Positions 8,450-17,482 are shown, counted from the first letter of the stretch. The stretch: DNA of 30,313 nucleotides from DATJIG01 sp035493495 (GCA_035493495.1 DATJIG010000327.1:1-30313), one strand, 5' to 3'. Notes: generated by a model not told the origin, from the sequence alone. Program-made: numbers and translations.

Positions 8450-10683
8450 GGATCCAGGTCGATTGCCTGATTTCGGAGAAGCCGTTCGGCGTCATCTTCG
8501 CCGGTACGGTCGTCGATGCGCTCGACCGCGGCCGACAGGTGCGCGTGCGCGCCGGCTTCGACCATCTCCTCGGCGTTCCGGTCGCGGGCGACACCTGGGA
8601 GATCGACGGCGACGTCGTCGATACGTTCTACGGACCTCAGATCGTCACCGCAGCGGGGCGGCGGATCCTGCCGTCCGGAGACCTGATCAAGCACTTCCTC
8701 GCCTCCCATGTCCCCGGCGTGGGTCCGGAGCGTGCGAGCCGCCTCTGGGAGGCCTTCGGCGAGAATCTGCCAGAGGTGCTGTCGTCCGACGACATGCTGG
8801 CGGAGGTCGCCGCGGTCATGTCGCCCGACAAGGCCATCCTCGGCCGCCGTCTCGCCGTGCTGACCACGTCGGCGTGGAGGGCCGCCGCCGGCGAAGCCAC
8901 CCTCGTCGCCTGGCTGACCCAGCAGGGCGTACGCGACCTGAAGACGGTCCGGCGGATCCATCGGGTGCTGGGCGACGCCGCGACCGTGACCCTGGCCGCA
9001 AATCCCTACGTCCTCGTTCCGTTGTTGCCGTGGAAACAGATGGACGAGCTCGGCACGCGCCTGCTGCGCGAGGACGGCTCCGATCCGGAGACGGACGCGC
9101 GCAGGATGGTCGGCGCGGCCGACCAGGCCGTGAAGGACATGCTTCGGCGCGGCGACACCGCGGTCGAAGCCGAGGACTTCGCGATGCACCTCGCGGTCCT
9201 GCTGAAGACCACCAAGCGGCCGAACGTCGAAGCGGCCCTCGCCGCGGCAGCGCGAAACGGCGCCGTGCTTCCCGCCGGCCGATTCATGAGGGCCCCGGGC
9301 GCCGCCGCCCTGGAGGATTTCCTCGTCCACCGGTTCGGCGCGCTCCGGCGCGGCCCCGTCGAGTCCCGCATCGCGCCGCGGAGCCCCAGCCGATGGTCCG
9401 AGCTGCTGGCCGACCTCGCCGGGCCCGCCCGGCTACCCAGCGACGAACAGCTCGCCGCCGTCGTCGAGATGCTGTCGCGCCCGGTCGCCTGCCTGGTCGG
9501 CGGCGGCGGCGTCGGAAAAACCTACACCTGCAAACTCGTCTGCGACGTATGGATCCGGCTCGGCGGCCGCGTGCTCCTCTGTGCCCTCGCGGGCAAGGCC
9601 GCGCTCAAACTGTCTCGATCGACAGGACGGCTGGCCAAGACGCTCGCGCGGACGCTGGCTGAGTTGAAGGAGCGCGACGAGACCGAGGACTTGCTTGGCG
9701 ATCCGGACGTGACGGAGAGCGAGGCCGCCAAGTTGAAGACCAAGCTCGAGTCCCTGAGCCAGATCGACGACCGGACCCTGGTCATCGTCGACGAGGCTTC
9801 GATGGTCGACCTGCCGACCGTGCACACACTGGCCAAACGTCTCGTCGCCGGCGCGCGGATCCTGTTCGTCGGCGACCCTTTCCAGTTGCCACCCATCGGG
9901 TTCGGCAAGGTCTTTCACGACCTGGTCGAGGATCCTCAAGTGGCGCTTCGGCTGACGCAGGTCCATCGTCAGGCCGCGGCCACCGGCATCCCCGCAGCGG
10001 CTTCCATCGTCCGCGCGGGCGGCGTTCCGGAATTCGCGTCCTTCGCCGGGCCGGGACCCGGCATTTCGTTCGTCGATGCGGGGCATGCCAACCTCGCCGC
10101 CGCCCTCGACGGCGTGGTCATCGCTCTGGGCGATGCATGGGACGTGCTCGTCGTCACTGCGACCATCGGCGGCCCCGCCGGCGTCGAAAGCGTCAACGAG
10201 CGTTTCCATCGACGTCATGTCTCCGGCGGCCAGGCCGAACTCGTCGGCTTCTTCGGTCGCCGCTTCTCGGTCGGTGAACCGGTCATCAGCCTGGCCAACG
10301 ACTACAAGGCCGGCTTGTTCAACGGCCTGTTCGGCCGCGTGGTCGCCATCGACCAGGACGAGCGCACCGTCGACGTCCTGTTCGACGGCGACAGCGAACC
10401 GAAGCGGCTTGGCGACGAGCACCTCGTCGACCTCGATCTCGCCTACGCGGTGTCGTGCCACAAGTGCCAGGGATCGAGCGCCAAGCGCGTCGTCGTCCCG
10501 ATCTACGCGAACCGCCTGCTCGACCGGTCTTGGCTGTACACCGCCATCACCCGCGCCGAAGAACAGGTCGTGCTCGTCGGCGACCGGCCGGCGTTCGCAG
10601 TCGCGGCGGCGAAGCCTCCCGCTGCGGACAACCGGGTCACCGGCTTCCGGTGGCCTCCCCGTGAAACGACAACGGCTCCCTGA
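8446..10683 (+). CDS. RecD2-like superfamily 1 DNA helicase
   Basis: Probable 5'-3' DNA helicase of 745 aa. The N-terminal 200 residues resemble the RecD2 OB/helix-hairpin region (GVIFAGTVVDALDRG, GPQIVTAAG, ASHVPGVGPERASRLWEAFG). Motor motifs follow: Walker A GGGGVGKTYT (K358), Walker B VIVDEASMVDLPT, motif III FVGDPFQLPPIG, and C-terminal SCHKCQGSSAKRV and LYTAITRAEEQVVLVGD. The start is GTG at 8446, overlapping the ginD stop as GTGA. An in-frame ATG at 8377 lies inside ginD and was rejected. The overlap suggests co-expression with ginABCD, so it may help process the element's DNA. Alternatively it is a defence gene that inserted at the first cargo position. Confidence 0.88.
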   Translation: MRIQVDCLISEKPFGVIFAGTVVDALDRGRQVRVRAGFDHLLGVPVAGDTWEIDGDVVDTFYGPQIVTAAGRRILPSGDLIKHFLASHVPGVGPERASRLWEAFGENLPEVLSSDDMLAEVAAVMSPDKAILGRRLAVLTTSAWRAAAGEATLVAWLTQQGVRDLKTVRRIHRVLGDAATVTLAANPYVLVPLLPWKQMDELGTRLLREDGSDPETDARRMVGAADQAVKDMLRRGDTAVEAEDFAMHLAVLLKTTKRPNVEAALAAAARNGAVLPAGRFMRAPGAAALEDFLVHRFGALRRGPVESRIAPRSPSRWSELLADLAGPARLPSDEQLAAVVEMLSRPVACLVGGGGVGKTYTCKLVCDVWIRLGGRVLLCALAGKAALKLSRSTGRLAKTLARTLAELKERDETEDLLGDPDVTESEAAKLKTKLESLSQIDDRTLVIVDEASMVDLPTVHTLAKRLVAGARILFVGDPFQLPPIGFGKVFHDLVEDPQVALRLTQVHRQAAATGIPAAASIVRAGGVPEFASFAGPGPGISFVDAGHANLAAALDGVVIALGDAWDVLVVTATIGGPAGVESVNERFHRRHVSGGQAELVGFFGRRFSVGEPVISLANDYKAGLFNGLFGRVVAIDQDERTVDVLFDGDSEPKRLGDEHLVDLDLAYAVSCHKCQGSSAKRVVVPIYANRLLDRSWLYTAITRAEEQVVLVGDRPAFAVAAAKPPAADNRVTGFRWPPRETTTAP

Positions 10684-11016
10684 TTCTGCTCTTCATGATC
10701 CCCGGTGTCGCCGTCGCAGGCGACCCGCGGGCAACGCCGCGCGCAGCCCGTCAAGGCCGTAGAGCGCAGCGTGCCTTGCGGGCGAGCACGGCGGTGCCAA
10801 GGACGAGCCGAAGACGGCTACACCGGGGATCATGCGTCATGATCCCTGGAGAGCCCGAGCGTCTTCGCTCGGACATCATTCCGCAACTGCGGAGACCGCT
10901 CCGTCTTCTTGGCAGCTTGCGGCGAAGCTCCGAGCCACCTAACTGTATACTTTTGGGGCGCGTTGCAACCAACGGTTATCGGCGATGCCTTCGCCGCATT
11001 GCGAAAAGGAGGGCCT
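10684..11016. other. Structured intergenic region between the helicase gene and qatA
   Basis: No convincing gene lies in these 333 bases. A 22-bp inverted repeat with one mismatch spans 10694-10715 (CATGATCCCCGGTGTCGCC...) and 10814-10835. Inside it is the smaller pairing CGTGC ... GCACG. The left arm start, TCATGATCCC, recurs at 10838-10847. A second hairpin, CCGAGCG-TCTT-CGCTCGG, lies at 10856-10873 and is not followed by a T-run. A possible -10 box TATACT is at 10946-10951, about 65 bases before qatA, without a clear -35. It could hold a terminator, a structured RNA or a regulatory leader for the Qat operon. Confidence 0.6.
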
Positions 11017-13005
11017 GTGTCCGCCGAAAAGGTCACGCCGCTGGGCTATTTGAGCGATAAGGAAACCAAGGTCGATCTTCTCAACAATGAGGCGATCGCG
11101 AAAACCATCGTCAGGCTAATCGCGGAGACGGCCGATTCCGCCGTGACGATCGGCGTCCACGGTGATTGGGGTGCAGGGAAATCCAGCGTGCTGGAGATGG
11201 TCGAGGCCGCCTTCCCCGACGGAGGCGACGTCCTCTGCCTGAAGTTTAGCGGCTGGCAGTTTCAGGGATTCGAGGACGCCAAGATCGCGCTGATCGAAGG
11301 CGTCGTGAACGGCCTCATCGAAAAGCGTTCGCTCACGACCAAGGCAGTCGAAGAGGTCAGGCGCGTGCTGAAAAGCATCGACTGGCTGAAGGTAGCCAAG
11401 AAGGGCGGCGGCCTCGCGCTCACGGCCTACACGGGCATTCCGATGTTGGGCCTCGATGACCTGGTCGGCTCCGTCGTCGATCGCGTGAAGAACGCCTTGA
11501 CCGACAAGGAAGCGCGCGAAGCGGCCATCAAGCAGATCGAGGAATTCAAGAAGGAAAAGAGCGACGAGGCCACCAGCAAAAGCGTGCCTACGGAGATCAA
11601 GGAATTCCGCGAGGCCTACAAGGATTTGATCAAGAAGGCCGGCATCAAGCGCCTCGTCGTGCTGATCGACGACCTCGACCGCTGCCTGCCTCAGACCGCG
11701 ATCGAGACGCTCGAGGCCATCCGGCTGTTCGTGCTGTGGGACAAGACGGCCTTCATCGTCGGCGCCGACGAAGGCATGATCGAGATCGCGGTTCGCGACC
11801 ATTTTAAGAACCTGCCCGAAGTCGACGTCGCGTCCAGCAACGCACGCGATTCAAATCAGAACTACAGGAGGTCGTATCTCGAGAAGCTGCTGCAGGTGCC
11901 GTTCCGCATCCCGGCGCTGGGCGAAACCGAAACCGGCATCTACGTGACGCTCCTATTGCTCGGCCGGGCTCTCGGCGAGGACTCGGAGGAGTTCACAAAG
12001 TTGCTGGCTCTCGGCAGGGCAGCCTTGAGCAAGCCTTGGGAGGGCAAAGGGATCGATCACGACGCGATCAAGACCGCGGCCGGAAAGCGGTTCGACGAGA
12101 TCGTCGATGCCCTGACCCTGGCCGATCGCGTAAGTCCCGTGCTCGCGGCCGGAACGAAGGGCAATCCGCGGCAGATCAAACGCTTCCTGAATGCCCTCGC
12201 CCTCAGGCTCGCGATCGCGGAAGCTCGCGGCTTCGGCAGCGCCATCGAACAACCCCATCTGGCGAAGGTCATGTTGGCCGAGATGTTCCTGCACACGACT
12301 GTGTTCGATCACATCGCCACCACGGCCGCCAGTTCGGAGGACGGCATCTGCCCGGAGATCGCGCTGATCGAAAAGATCGCCGCCGGCGGTAGCGGACCTG
12401 CATCGACGAACGAAGAAGAAGTGACCCAAGCGGGCAATGCCGTGATCGACGAATGGAAGACGCGCCCCGACGTCATGCGGTGGGCGGCGGTCAAGCCGGA
12501 CCTCGGCAAGGTCTCGCTCAAACCGTACCTCTTTGTGATCAAGGACCGGAAAAACTATCTGGGCTCCGCAGCACCGCTGCCGCCCAAACTCGCTGCGCTC
12601 CTGGAGAAGCTGCTCGGCGGCGATATGTCGGCCAAAGGCGCCCTCCCCGACGTCAAGAGCCTCAATCTCCCGGAGGCCATACTGCTGTTCGATGCCTTGG
12701 GCAGGAAGGTGCGGGAGGCGCCGAATTTCGAGGCCCGACCGACAGCGATGCCGGGCGTCGCCGTGGTGGTAGAGGCTCACCCGTCCCTTCAGGGCCGGTA
12801 CGTCGACATCCTCGAAGCCCTGCCGCCCGACCGCGTCGGCGTATGGGTCGCGACCGGACATGCCATCGTGACGGAAGCAGCTCCGAAAGCCCGGATCGAG
12901 TCCCTCCGCGAGAAGTGGAAACAGTCGACCAAAAATCCGTTGCTGAAGACCGCATTGGAGCCGAAGAAACCGGCGCGAGGGGGCCGCGGCCATGGGAACG
13001 TCTAA
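11017..13005 (+). CDS. qatA: QatA, KAP-family P-loop ATPase of the Qat anti-phage system
   Basis: ATPase component of QatABCD, 662 aa. The KAP-type P-loop is VHGDWGAGKSS (K55). It is followed by the family-typical LKFSGWQFQGFEDAK, with the split Walker B LVVLIDDLDRCLP (D218, D219, D221). A long insertion between the two (about 100-200) contains a short hydrophobic stretch (GGGLALTAYTGIPMLGLDDL), where many KAP proteins carry membrane segments. KGNPRQIKRFLNAL is also typical of KAP NTPases. The start is GTG at 11017 behind a near-perfect AAGGAGG (11006-11012); an ATG at 10909 gives an unlikely extension with no such site. Its end overlaps qatB by 14 bases. The assignment rests on the full four-gene order. 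Confidence 0.92.
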   Translation: MSAEKVTPLGYLSDKETKVDLLNNEAIAKTIVRLIAETADSAVTIGVHGDWGAGKSSVLEMVEAAFPDGGDVLCLKFSGWQFQGFEDAKIALIEGVVNGLIEKRSLTTKAVEEVRRVLKSIDWLKVAKKGGGLALTAYTGIPMLGLDDLVGSVVDRVKNALTDKEAREAAIKQIEEFKKEKSDEATSKSVPTEIKEFREAYKDLIKKAGIKRLVVLIDDLDRCLPQTAIETLEAIRLFVLWDKTAFIVGADEGMIEIAVRDHFKNLPEVDVASSNARDSNQNYRRSYLEKLLQVPFRIPALGETETGIYVTLLLLGRALGEDSEEFTKLLALGRAALSKPWEGKGIDHDAIKTAAGKRFDEIVDALTLADRVSPVLAAGTKGNPRQIKRFLNALALRLAIAEARGFGSAIEQPHLAKVMLAEMFLHTTVFDHIATTAASSEDGICPEIALIEKIAAGGSGPASTNEEEVTQAGNAVIDEWKTRPDVMRWAAVKPDLGKVSLKPYLFVIKDRKNYLGSAAPLPPKLAALLEKLLGGDMSAKGALPDVKSLNLPEAILLFDALGRKVREAPNFEARPTAMPGVAVVVEAHPSLQGRYVDILEALPPDRVGVWVATGHAIVTEAAPKARIESLREKWKQSTKNPLLKTALEPKKPARGGRGHGNV

Positions 13006-13984
13006 TCCCTTCAACGGCGGCAACAACCGGAATCCTCTCGTGCCCGACTGGGTCGGCGGGGCCGGACCGGGTGCCGCGCCCCCCGGCGCTCCTCCGCCCG
13101 GCGCAGCAGGTGCTCCGGGTGGCGGCAATCCCGGCAACGGAAATCCCGGCGGCGCGAACCCAGGTGGAGGCAATCCGGGCGCCGCGCCTGCGGCCGGCGG
13201 AAACGGCGGCGCTGCGGGCGAAGGCGACGCGCCGGCGCCGAACCGCTTCCAAAGCGCCCGCACCAACTTCTTCAAGTTCGCCAAATCCGGCGGCGGCGGA
13301 GGCGGAGGTCGCGGCGGTGGAACCAACCGCAACCTGCGCCGCGCGGTCCGGTCGTTCGTCGGAAAGTCGAGCGGCGGCGCGCGCCGGGCCACGCAGCGCA
13401 TGGCGGCGGAGCGCAGCGCCACCGCCAGCCTCGGACGGATCCTTTCCACTGCCGGAACCGCCGGCATCCAGGAGACCGTCCGCCGGCTCGGCTTCGCGCA
13501 GTTGGCGACGCTGCCGGTGCAGGACATATACGCTGCCCTCGTCGACGTAATCTGCGAACCCGGCGGCGAACTCGACGAGTCGTTCGCCAGAGAGGCCTAC
13601 ATCAAAGCGTTGGCTGAAATCAGCGAGGCACAGGCAGATCTCGAACGCCCGTCACCCGAGACCACCGTCTCCTTCCTGGCCTCCTTCATCACCAACGCGA
13701 TCCAAAACCGATTGCTCAACGCGATCGGAAACAAGGTGGTCGCGATTCCACGCGATGTCGCCGCGGTTCAGAACCTCGAACAGCAGATCAACGACTTCAT
13801 CCGGGGCAACGTGAACGACGCGATGACGGAGGCCGGCAAAGATTTTCCCGTCGACGTTATCGTGTCGACCATCGACGATATCTACGAACGCTCCGTGGTT
13901 CTGTTGGAGGGGTCGGACCAGGAAGGTCCGGACGTCGGAACGGGTGACGACCTCGAAGTGGAAGCCCATGAGGAGATCGCGTGA
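12992..13984 (+). CDS. qatB: QatB of the Qat anti-phage system
   Basis: Protein of 330 aa, a required Qat component without an assigned activity. The N-terminus MGTSNPFNGGNNRNPLVPDW matches the start I associate with QatB proteins. Residues about 24-75 are Gly/Pro/Ala/Asn low complexity, with a second Gly-rich run (GGGGGGGRGGG) near 100. The rest is helical (AGTAGIQETVRRLGF, ETTVSFLASFITNAIQNRL) and ends in an acidic tail. The long Gly/Pro linker may be lineage-specific. It overlaps qatA by 14 bases and qatC by one base (TGATG). Confidence 0.9.
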   Translation: MGTSNPFNGGNNRNPLVPDWVGGAGPGAAPPGAPPPGAAGAPGGGNPGNGNPGGANPGGGNPGAAPAAGGNGGAAGEGDAPAPNRFQSARTNFFKFAKSGGGGGGGRGGGTNRNLRRAVRSFVGKSSGGARRATQRMAAERSATASLGRILSTAGTAGIQETVRRLGFAQLATLPVQDIYAALVDVICEPGGELDESFAREAYIKALAEISEAQADLERPSPETTVSFLASFITNAIQNRLLNAIGNKVVAIPRDVAAVQNLEQQINDFIRGNVNDAMTEAGKDFPVDVIVSTIDDIYERSVVLLEGSDQEGPDVGTGDDLEVEAHEEIA

Positions 13985-15387
13985 TGACGGCCTACGCTTT
14001 GATCGGTCACATGGGGCCAGCCGACCAGGCACCCGATCTCGCAGGACGCTGGCATGCCCAGTTCCGCATCGACCTTCTGAGCGGCAACAGGACGCTGGGA
14101 TACGGGATGGGCGGCGTCGTCCGGAACCTCGGAAGGCTCGGTGTCTATCCGAGCGAAGTCGGCGTCGACGTTCTGGTCCTCGCCGCCATGGTGCATGCCG
14201 CCGACACGCGCATCAATCGCGTGCAGACGTCGCAGGACGCGTGGACGCGCGAACTCGGCATCTGCGTGCCGGTATCCGATCCCGAGCTATGGACCGGGCA
14301 GCGCGCTTTGCTCGAGAAGACGCTCAGGTTTCTCACCGGAGACCATTGGACGGTCTCGTTCAAGCCACGCCCGGAAGGAATGGCCGACTTCGTCAGACGT
14401 CCCGTCGCGGGTCTACAGGACCACGGCTTTGACGGGGTTGCCCTCTTCTCGGGCGGATTGGACAGCCTGATCGGCGCGATCGACCGTCTTGAGCAGGGCT
14501 CCTTTCCCCTGTTCGTGAGCCATGGAGGCGACGGAGCGATCAGCAAGCCTCAGAAGGATCTGTTCGTGGATGTCGCCGCTGCGTATCGCAACGGCAAACG
14601 CGAACCGAGGCGGGTCCGCCTCGGAATGAGCTTCACCGACAAGATCACGCCGGGGATAGGACGCGAGGAAAGCACCCGCGGCCGGTCGTTCCTGTTCATC
14701 GCACTCGCCGCCGCGGCTGGGTCCGGGCTGGCTCGTCGCTTTTCGCTCGAAGTCCCGGAGAACGGCCTGATCGCGCTGAACGTCCCGCTCGACAGCGTCA
14801 GGCTGGGATCGTTGAGCACACGCACGACCCACCCCTTCTATCTGCGCCGCTGGAACGAATTGCTGTCGCAGGTCGGAATCGACGGCGTCATCGTCAACCG
14901 CTACTGGGACAAGACCAAGGGCGAGATGATGGAACGCTGCCTCAATCCGGACCTGCTGCGCGAGCTCGCCGGCGCGTCCCTCTCCTGCGCACACCCAGCC
15001 GCCGGCCGCTGGGTCAAGTCGGCGGCCGGCCGGCATACCCATTGCGGCCATTGCGTCCCGTGCCTCATCCGCCAGGCTGCGTTCGACCACGCATGGGGCC
15101 GAGGCAACGATCCCACCGGATATCGGGTCGACATCCACCAGACTCGCTTGAGTACGCGGGCGGCGGAAGGCAAGCAGGTGCGAGCGTTCCAGTACGCGGT
15201 GGCCCGCCTCGCGGGACGCCCCGATCTCGCCCGCGTCCTCGTTCACAAACCGGGACCGCTGCTCGAGGACATCGCCCAGCTCGACGGCCTTGCCGGAGTG
15301 TATTCGCGCGGCATCATGGAGGTCGGCCAGTTGCTACGCGACGTAGAGACGTTTTCACCGGCGGCAGAGGCCGAGATGACGGCATGA
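13984..15387 (+). CDS. qatC: QatC, QueC-like PP-loop enzyme of the Qat system
   Basis: Protein of 467 aa related to QueC (7-cyano-7-deazaguanine synthase). The PP-loop is VALFSGGLDSLIGAID (S156-S161 region), so ATP-dependent adenylation is likely. A zinc site of the QueC type is visible: C335, then CGHCVPC (C354, C357, C360). At 467 aa it is about twice the length of QueC, with an N-terminal extension of about 145 residues, as in other QatC proteins. The start is ATG 13984 behind AGGAGA; GTG at 13981 is a possible alternative. The substrate in defence is not known. It overlaps qatD as ATGA. Confidence 0.93.
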   Translation: MTAYALIGHMGPADQAPDLAGRWHAQFRIDLLSGNRTLGYGMGGVVRNLGRLGVYPSEVGVDVLVLAAMVHAADTRINRVQTSQDAWTRELGICVPVSDPELWTGQRALLEKTLRFLTGDHWTVSFKPRPEGMADFVRRPVAGLQDHGFDGVALFSGGLDSLIGAIDRLEQGSFPLFVSHGGDGAISKPQKDLFVDVAAAYRNGKREPRRVRLGMSFTDKITPGIGREESTRGRSFLFIALAAAAGSGLARRFSLEVPENGLIALNVPLDSVRLGSLSTRTTHPFYLRRWNELLSQVGIDGVIVNRYWDKTKGEMMERCLNPDLLRELAGASLSCAHPAAGRWVKSAAGRHTHCGHCVPCLIRQAAFDHAWGRGNDPTGYRVDIHQTRLSTRAAEGKQVRAFQYAVARLAGRPDLARVLVHKPGPLLEDIAQLDGLAGVYSRGIMEVGQLLRDVETFSPAAEAEMTA

Positions 15388-16121
15388 GGCTGGTCGATTT
15401 CCACTGTCACCTCGACCTGTATCCCGAGTTCGAGACGCTCGTCGCCGAAAGCGAGCGGCTCGGCATCTTCACGCTCGCGGTCACCACGACCCCGAAGGCC
15501 TGGGCGCGCAACAACAAGCTGGCCTCCTCGACCAAGTACGTCCGAGCAGCGCTCGGCCTGCATCCCCAGTTGGTGGCGGAGCGGTGGAGAGAGATCGACC
15601 TATGGGAGCGTCTTCTCGACGAAACGCGGTACGTCGGCGAAGTGGGCCTCGATGCCGGTCCCCGGTACTACTCGTCGATGGATCGCCAAACCGAGGTTTT
15701 CCGCCGCGTCCTGCGCCGCTGCGCACAGGCGGGCGGCAAGATCCTGTCGATTCACAGCGTGCGCTCAGCCCCCAAGGTGCTCGATCTGATTGAAGAAGAG
15801 GTTCCGAAGGGCCGCGCGAAATTCGTCTTCCATTGGTTCACGGGTTCGGCCGCGGACGCAAGGCGTGCCGCGGGTCTCGGCTGCTACTTCTCGGTCAACA
15901 GTCAGATGCTGCAGACAGACCGTGGGAGGGCGCTGGTCTCCTCGCTACCGATCGAACGTCTCCTCACGGAGACCGATGGCCCCTTCACATCCGATGGCGA
16001 CCGCCCTGCCCGGCCGCGCGATGTCGCGACGGCCGTGAGGCTCTTGGCGACGGCGAGAGGCATATCGAGCGAAGAGAGCGCTGCCGTCGTTCTACGGAAC
16101 CTGAAGACGCTGACGGCTTAG
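15384..16121 (+). CDS. qatD: QatD, TatD-family metal-dependent nuclease of the Qat system
   Basis: Protein of 245 aa with the TatD DNase metal ligands in order: DFHCHLD (HxH), GLHP, VGEVGLD (Glu), SIHS, FHWFTG and the final TETDGP. All expected ligands are present, so a two-metal nuclease is likely. The ATG at 15384 overlaps the qatC stop. The longer open frame upstream is qatC read out of frame. It is the last gene of the Qat operon and converges on the MFS genes. Confidence 0.93.
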   Translation: MRLVDFHCHLDLYPEFETLVAESERLGIFTLAVTTTPKAWARNNKLASSTKYVRAALGLHPQLVAERWREIDLWERLLDETRYVGEVGLDAGPRYYSSMDRQTEVFRRVLRRCAQAGGKILSIHSVRSAPKVLDLIEEEVPKGRAKFVFHWFTGSAADARRAAGLGCYFSVNSQMLQTDRGRALVSSLPIERLLTETDGPFTSDGDRPARPRDVATAVRLLATARGISSEESAAVVLRNLKTLTA

Positions 16122-16217
16122 CTGTCGGGGCCTGATGGGCTCCAGGCCGAAGCTGCAGCTTGGGTCGTAGCAGATCGAGATGCGGTCGGACTGAAACACC
16201 CCTCCGCAGCACGCCAT
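16092..16217 (-). CDS. Possible 41-aa cysteine-containing small protein
   Basis: The short frame starts MACCGGVFQSDRISICYDPS and has four cysteines, two adjacent. AAAGGGG lies about 10 bases upstream of its ATG. It follows the MFS gene at 16304 on the same strand by 87 bases, and overlaps the last 30 bases of qatD on the opposite strand. A vicinal Cys pair would suit an arsenic-binding peptide. The frame could equally be chance. Confidence 0.25.
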   Translation of the reverse strand: MACCGGVFQSDRISICYDPSCSFGLEPIRPRQLSRQRLQVP

Positions 16218-16303
16218 CGGCTGATCGGCCCCTTTCCATCCGGAACGACGACGACGGCTCCCGCCCTGCTTTCCGCCGACGACAACGGAGGAATGCCTAG
16301 CGA

Positions 16304-17482
16304 TCAGCCCGCAGCGGTAGGAACGATCGCTGGCACTCGCGTCCGGAGCAGCATCAACGCGACCAAGGCCGAGAGGCTCAGACCTGCGGACACGACGACG
16401 ACACCGCGCCCGAGCGGCTCGATCAGCAGTCCGAATCCGAGCGGCGCCAGTGCCTGAGCGATGCGCGACGGCGCGCCGATGAGCCCGAGCCGATAGGCGT
16501 AGTTCTTGGGTCCGAATACCGCGAGCGGCAGCGTTCCCCGCGCGATGGTGAGGATGCCGTTGCCGGCACCATGCAGCAGGGCGAAGGCCGCGGCGGCGCC
16601 CCCACCGAACAGGCCGATGACGCAAGCGCCGATCGGGTGCGTGATACAGGCCAACCGCGTCGAGACGAGCGGATGGAAGCGCCCCAGCACGCTGGCCTCC
16701 ATGAGGCGCGCGGCGACCTGGGCGGGTCCGATCATCATCCCGGCGAACACGGCCTGCGCCGGCGTCGCGCCGAACGCCTCGACGATGCGAGGCAGATGCG
16801 CCGCCATCGCCGACGTCACCGTCCAGGCGGCGGCGAACGCGAACGACAGCAAAACCATGGTCCGGTCGATCGGAATGTGCGGCTTGACCGCCGGATCCTG
16901 CGTCGCCGCGGCCGGTCCCGCCCGCGGTAGCGTCAGATTCAACGGCAGTCCGATCACGATGTGCGCCGCGGCCCATGCGAAGCAGGTCTCTCGCCAGCCG
17001 ATCGTCTCAAGGCCGAGGGAGCTCAACGGCCAACCGACGGTGCTGGCGAAGCCGGCGATGAGCGTGATGCCGGTGATCGCACTGCGCGCGTCGCTGCCGT
17101 AGATGCGCCCGAGCGTGCCGAAGGCCGCATCGTAGAGGCCGAGACCCATGCCAGCGCCGAGCAGCAGCCACGCGGCCGACATCATCCACACCGAGGTCGA
17201 CGCGCCGAGCAGCGCCAAGCCGGCTGCGAGAACGATATTCGAGATGCAGAGGACCTGCCGGCCGCCGACGCGGTCGATCTGGCGACCTACCCGCGGCCCG
17301 AGCAACCCGGAGATCACCAGCGACGCCGAAAAGGCGGCGAAGAACCAGTTGCTGGAAATGTCGAGATCGCGGGCGATTGGATCGGCCAGGATGGCCGGCA
17401 GATAGTAGCTCGATCCCCACGCCAGCGTCTGGGCGGTGCCCAGCGCGACAATGACCCCAAATCGTCCGCGATCCACGTGCAT
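16304..17482 (-). CDS. MFS transporter, candidate arsenical efflux permease (ArsK/ArsW-like role)
   Basis: Integral membrane transporter of 392 aa with about 12 predicted helices. It starts MHVDRGRFGVIVALGTAQTL and has the MFS loop GRQIDRVGGRQVL after helix 2. ATG 17482 was chosen because GAGAGGGG abuts it and the preceding gene ends 19 bases earlier; a 25-residue extension would run into that gene. It is last in the minus-strand arm arsR-flavoprotein-MFS-MFS. Permeases next to ArsV-type flavoproteins (ArsK, ArsW) export trivalent or pentavalent arsenicals. That role is inferred from context; sequence alone gives only MFS. Confidence 0.82.
   Translation of the reverse strand: MHVDRGRFGVIVALGTAQTLAWGSSYYLPAILADPIARDLDISSNWFFAAFSASLVISGLLGPRVGRQIDRVGGRQVLCISNIVLAAGLALLGASTSVWMMSAAWLLLGAGMGLGLYDAAFGTLGRIYGSDARSAITGITLIAGFASTVGWPLSSLGLETIGWRETCFAWAAAHIVIGLPLNLTLPRAGPAAATQDPAVKPHIPIDRTMVLLSFAFAAAWTVTSAMAAHLPRIVEAFGATPAQAVFAGMMIGPAQVAARLMEASVLGRFHPLVSTRLACITHPIGACVIGLFGGGAAAAFALLHGAGNGILTIARGTLPLAVFGPKNYAYRLGLIGAPSRIAQALAPLGFGLLIEPLGRGVVVVSAGLSLSALVALMLLRTRVPAIVPTAAG

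Noticed and set aside
9433..10461. Long minus-strand frame inside the helicase
   Set aside because: It is a GC-rich mirror of a gene with complete helicase motifs and has no recognisable domain.
10909..11016. ATG 10909 as the qatA start
   Set aside because: No ribosome site there, and the extension lacks KAP similarity; GTG 11017 has AAGGAGG.
13078..13215. Gly/Pro-rich stretch of qatB as a tandem DNA repeat or CRISPR-like array
   Set aside because: The codons vary, there is no fixed repeat unit, and the reading frame is maintained; it is a low-complexity protein linker.
11953..13527. Minus-strand frame of 524 codons across qatA and qatB
   Set aside because: Its proline-rich part is the complement of the QatB Gly-rich linker; the plus-strand genes have clear families.
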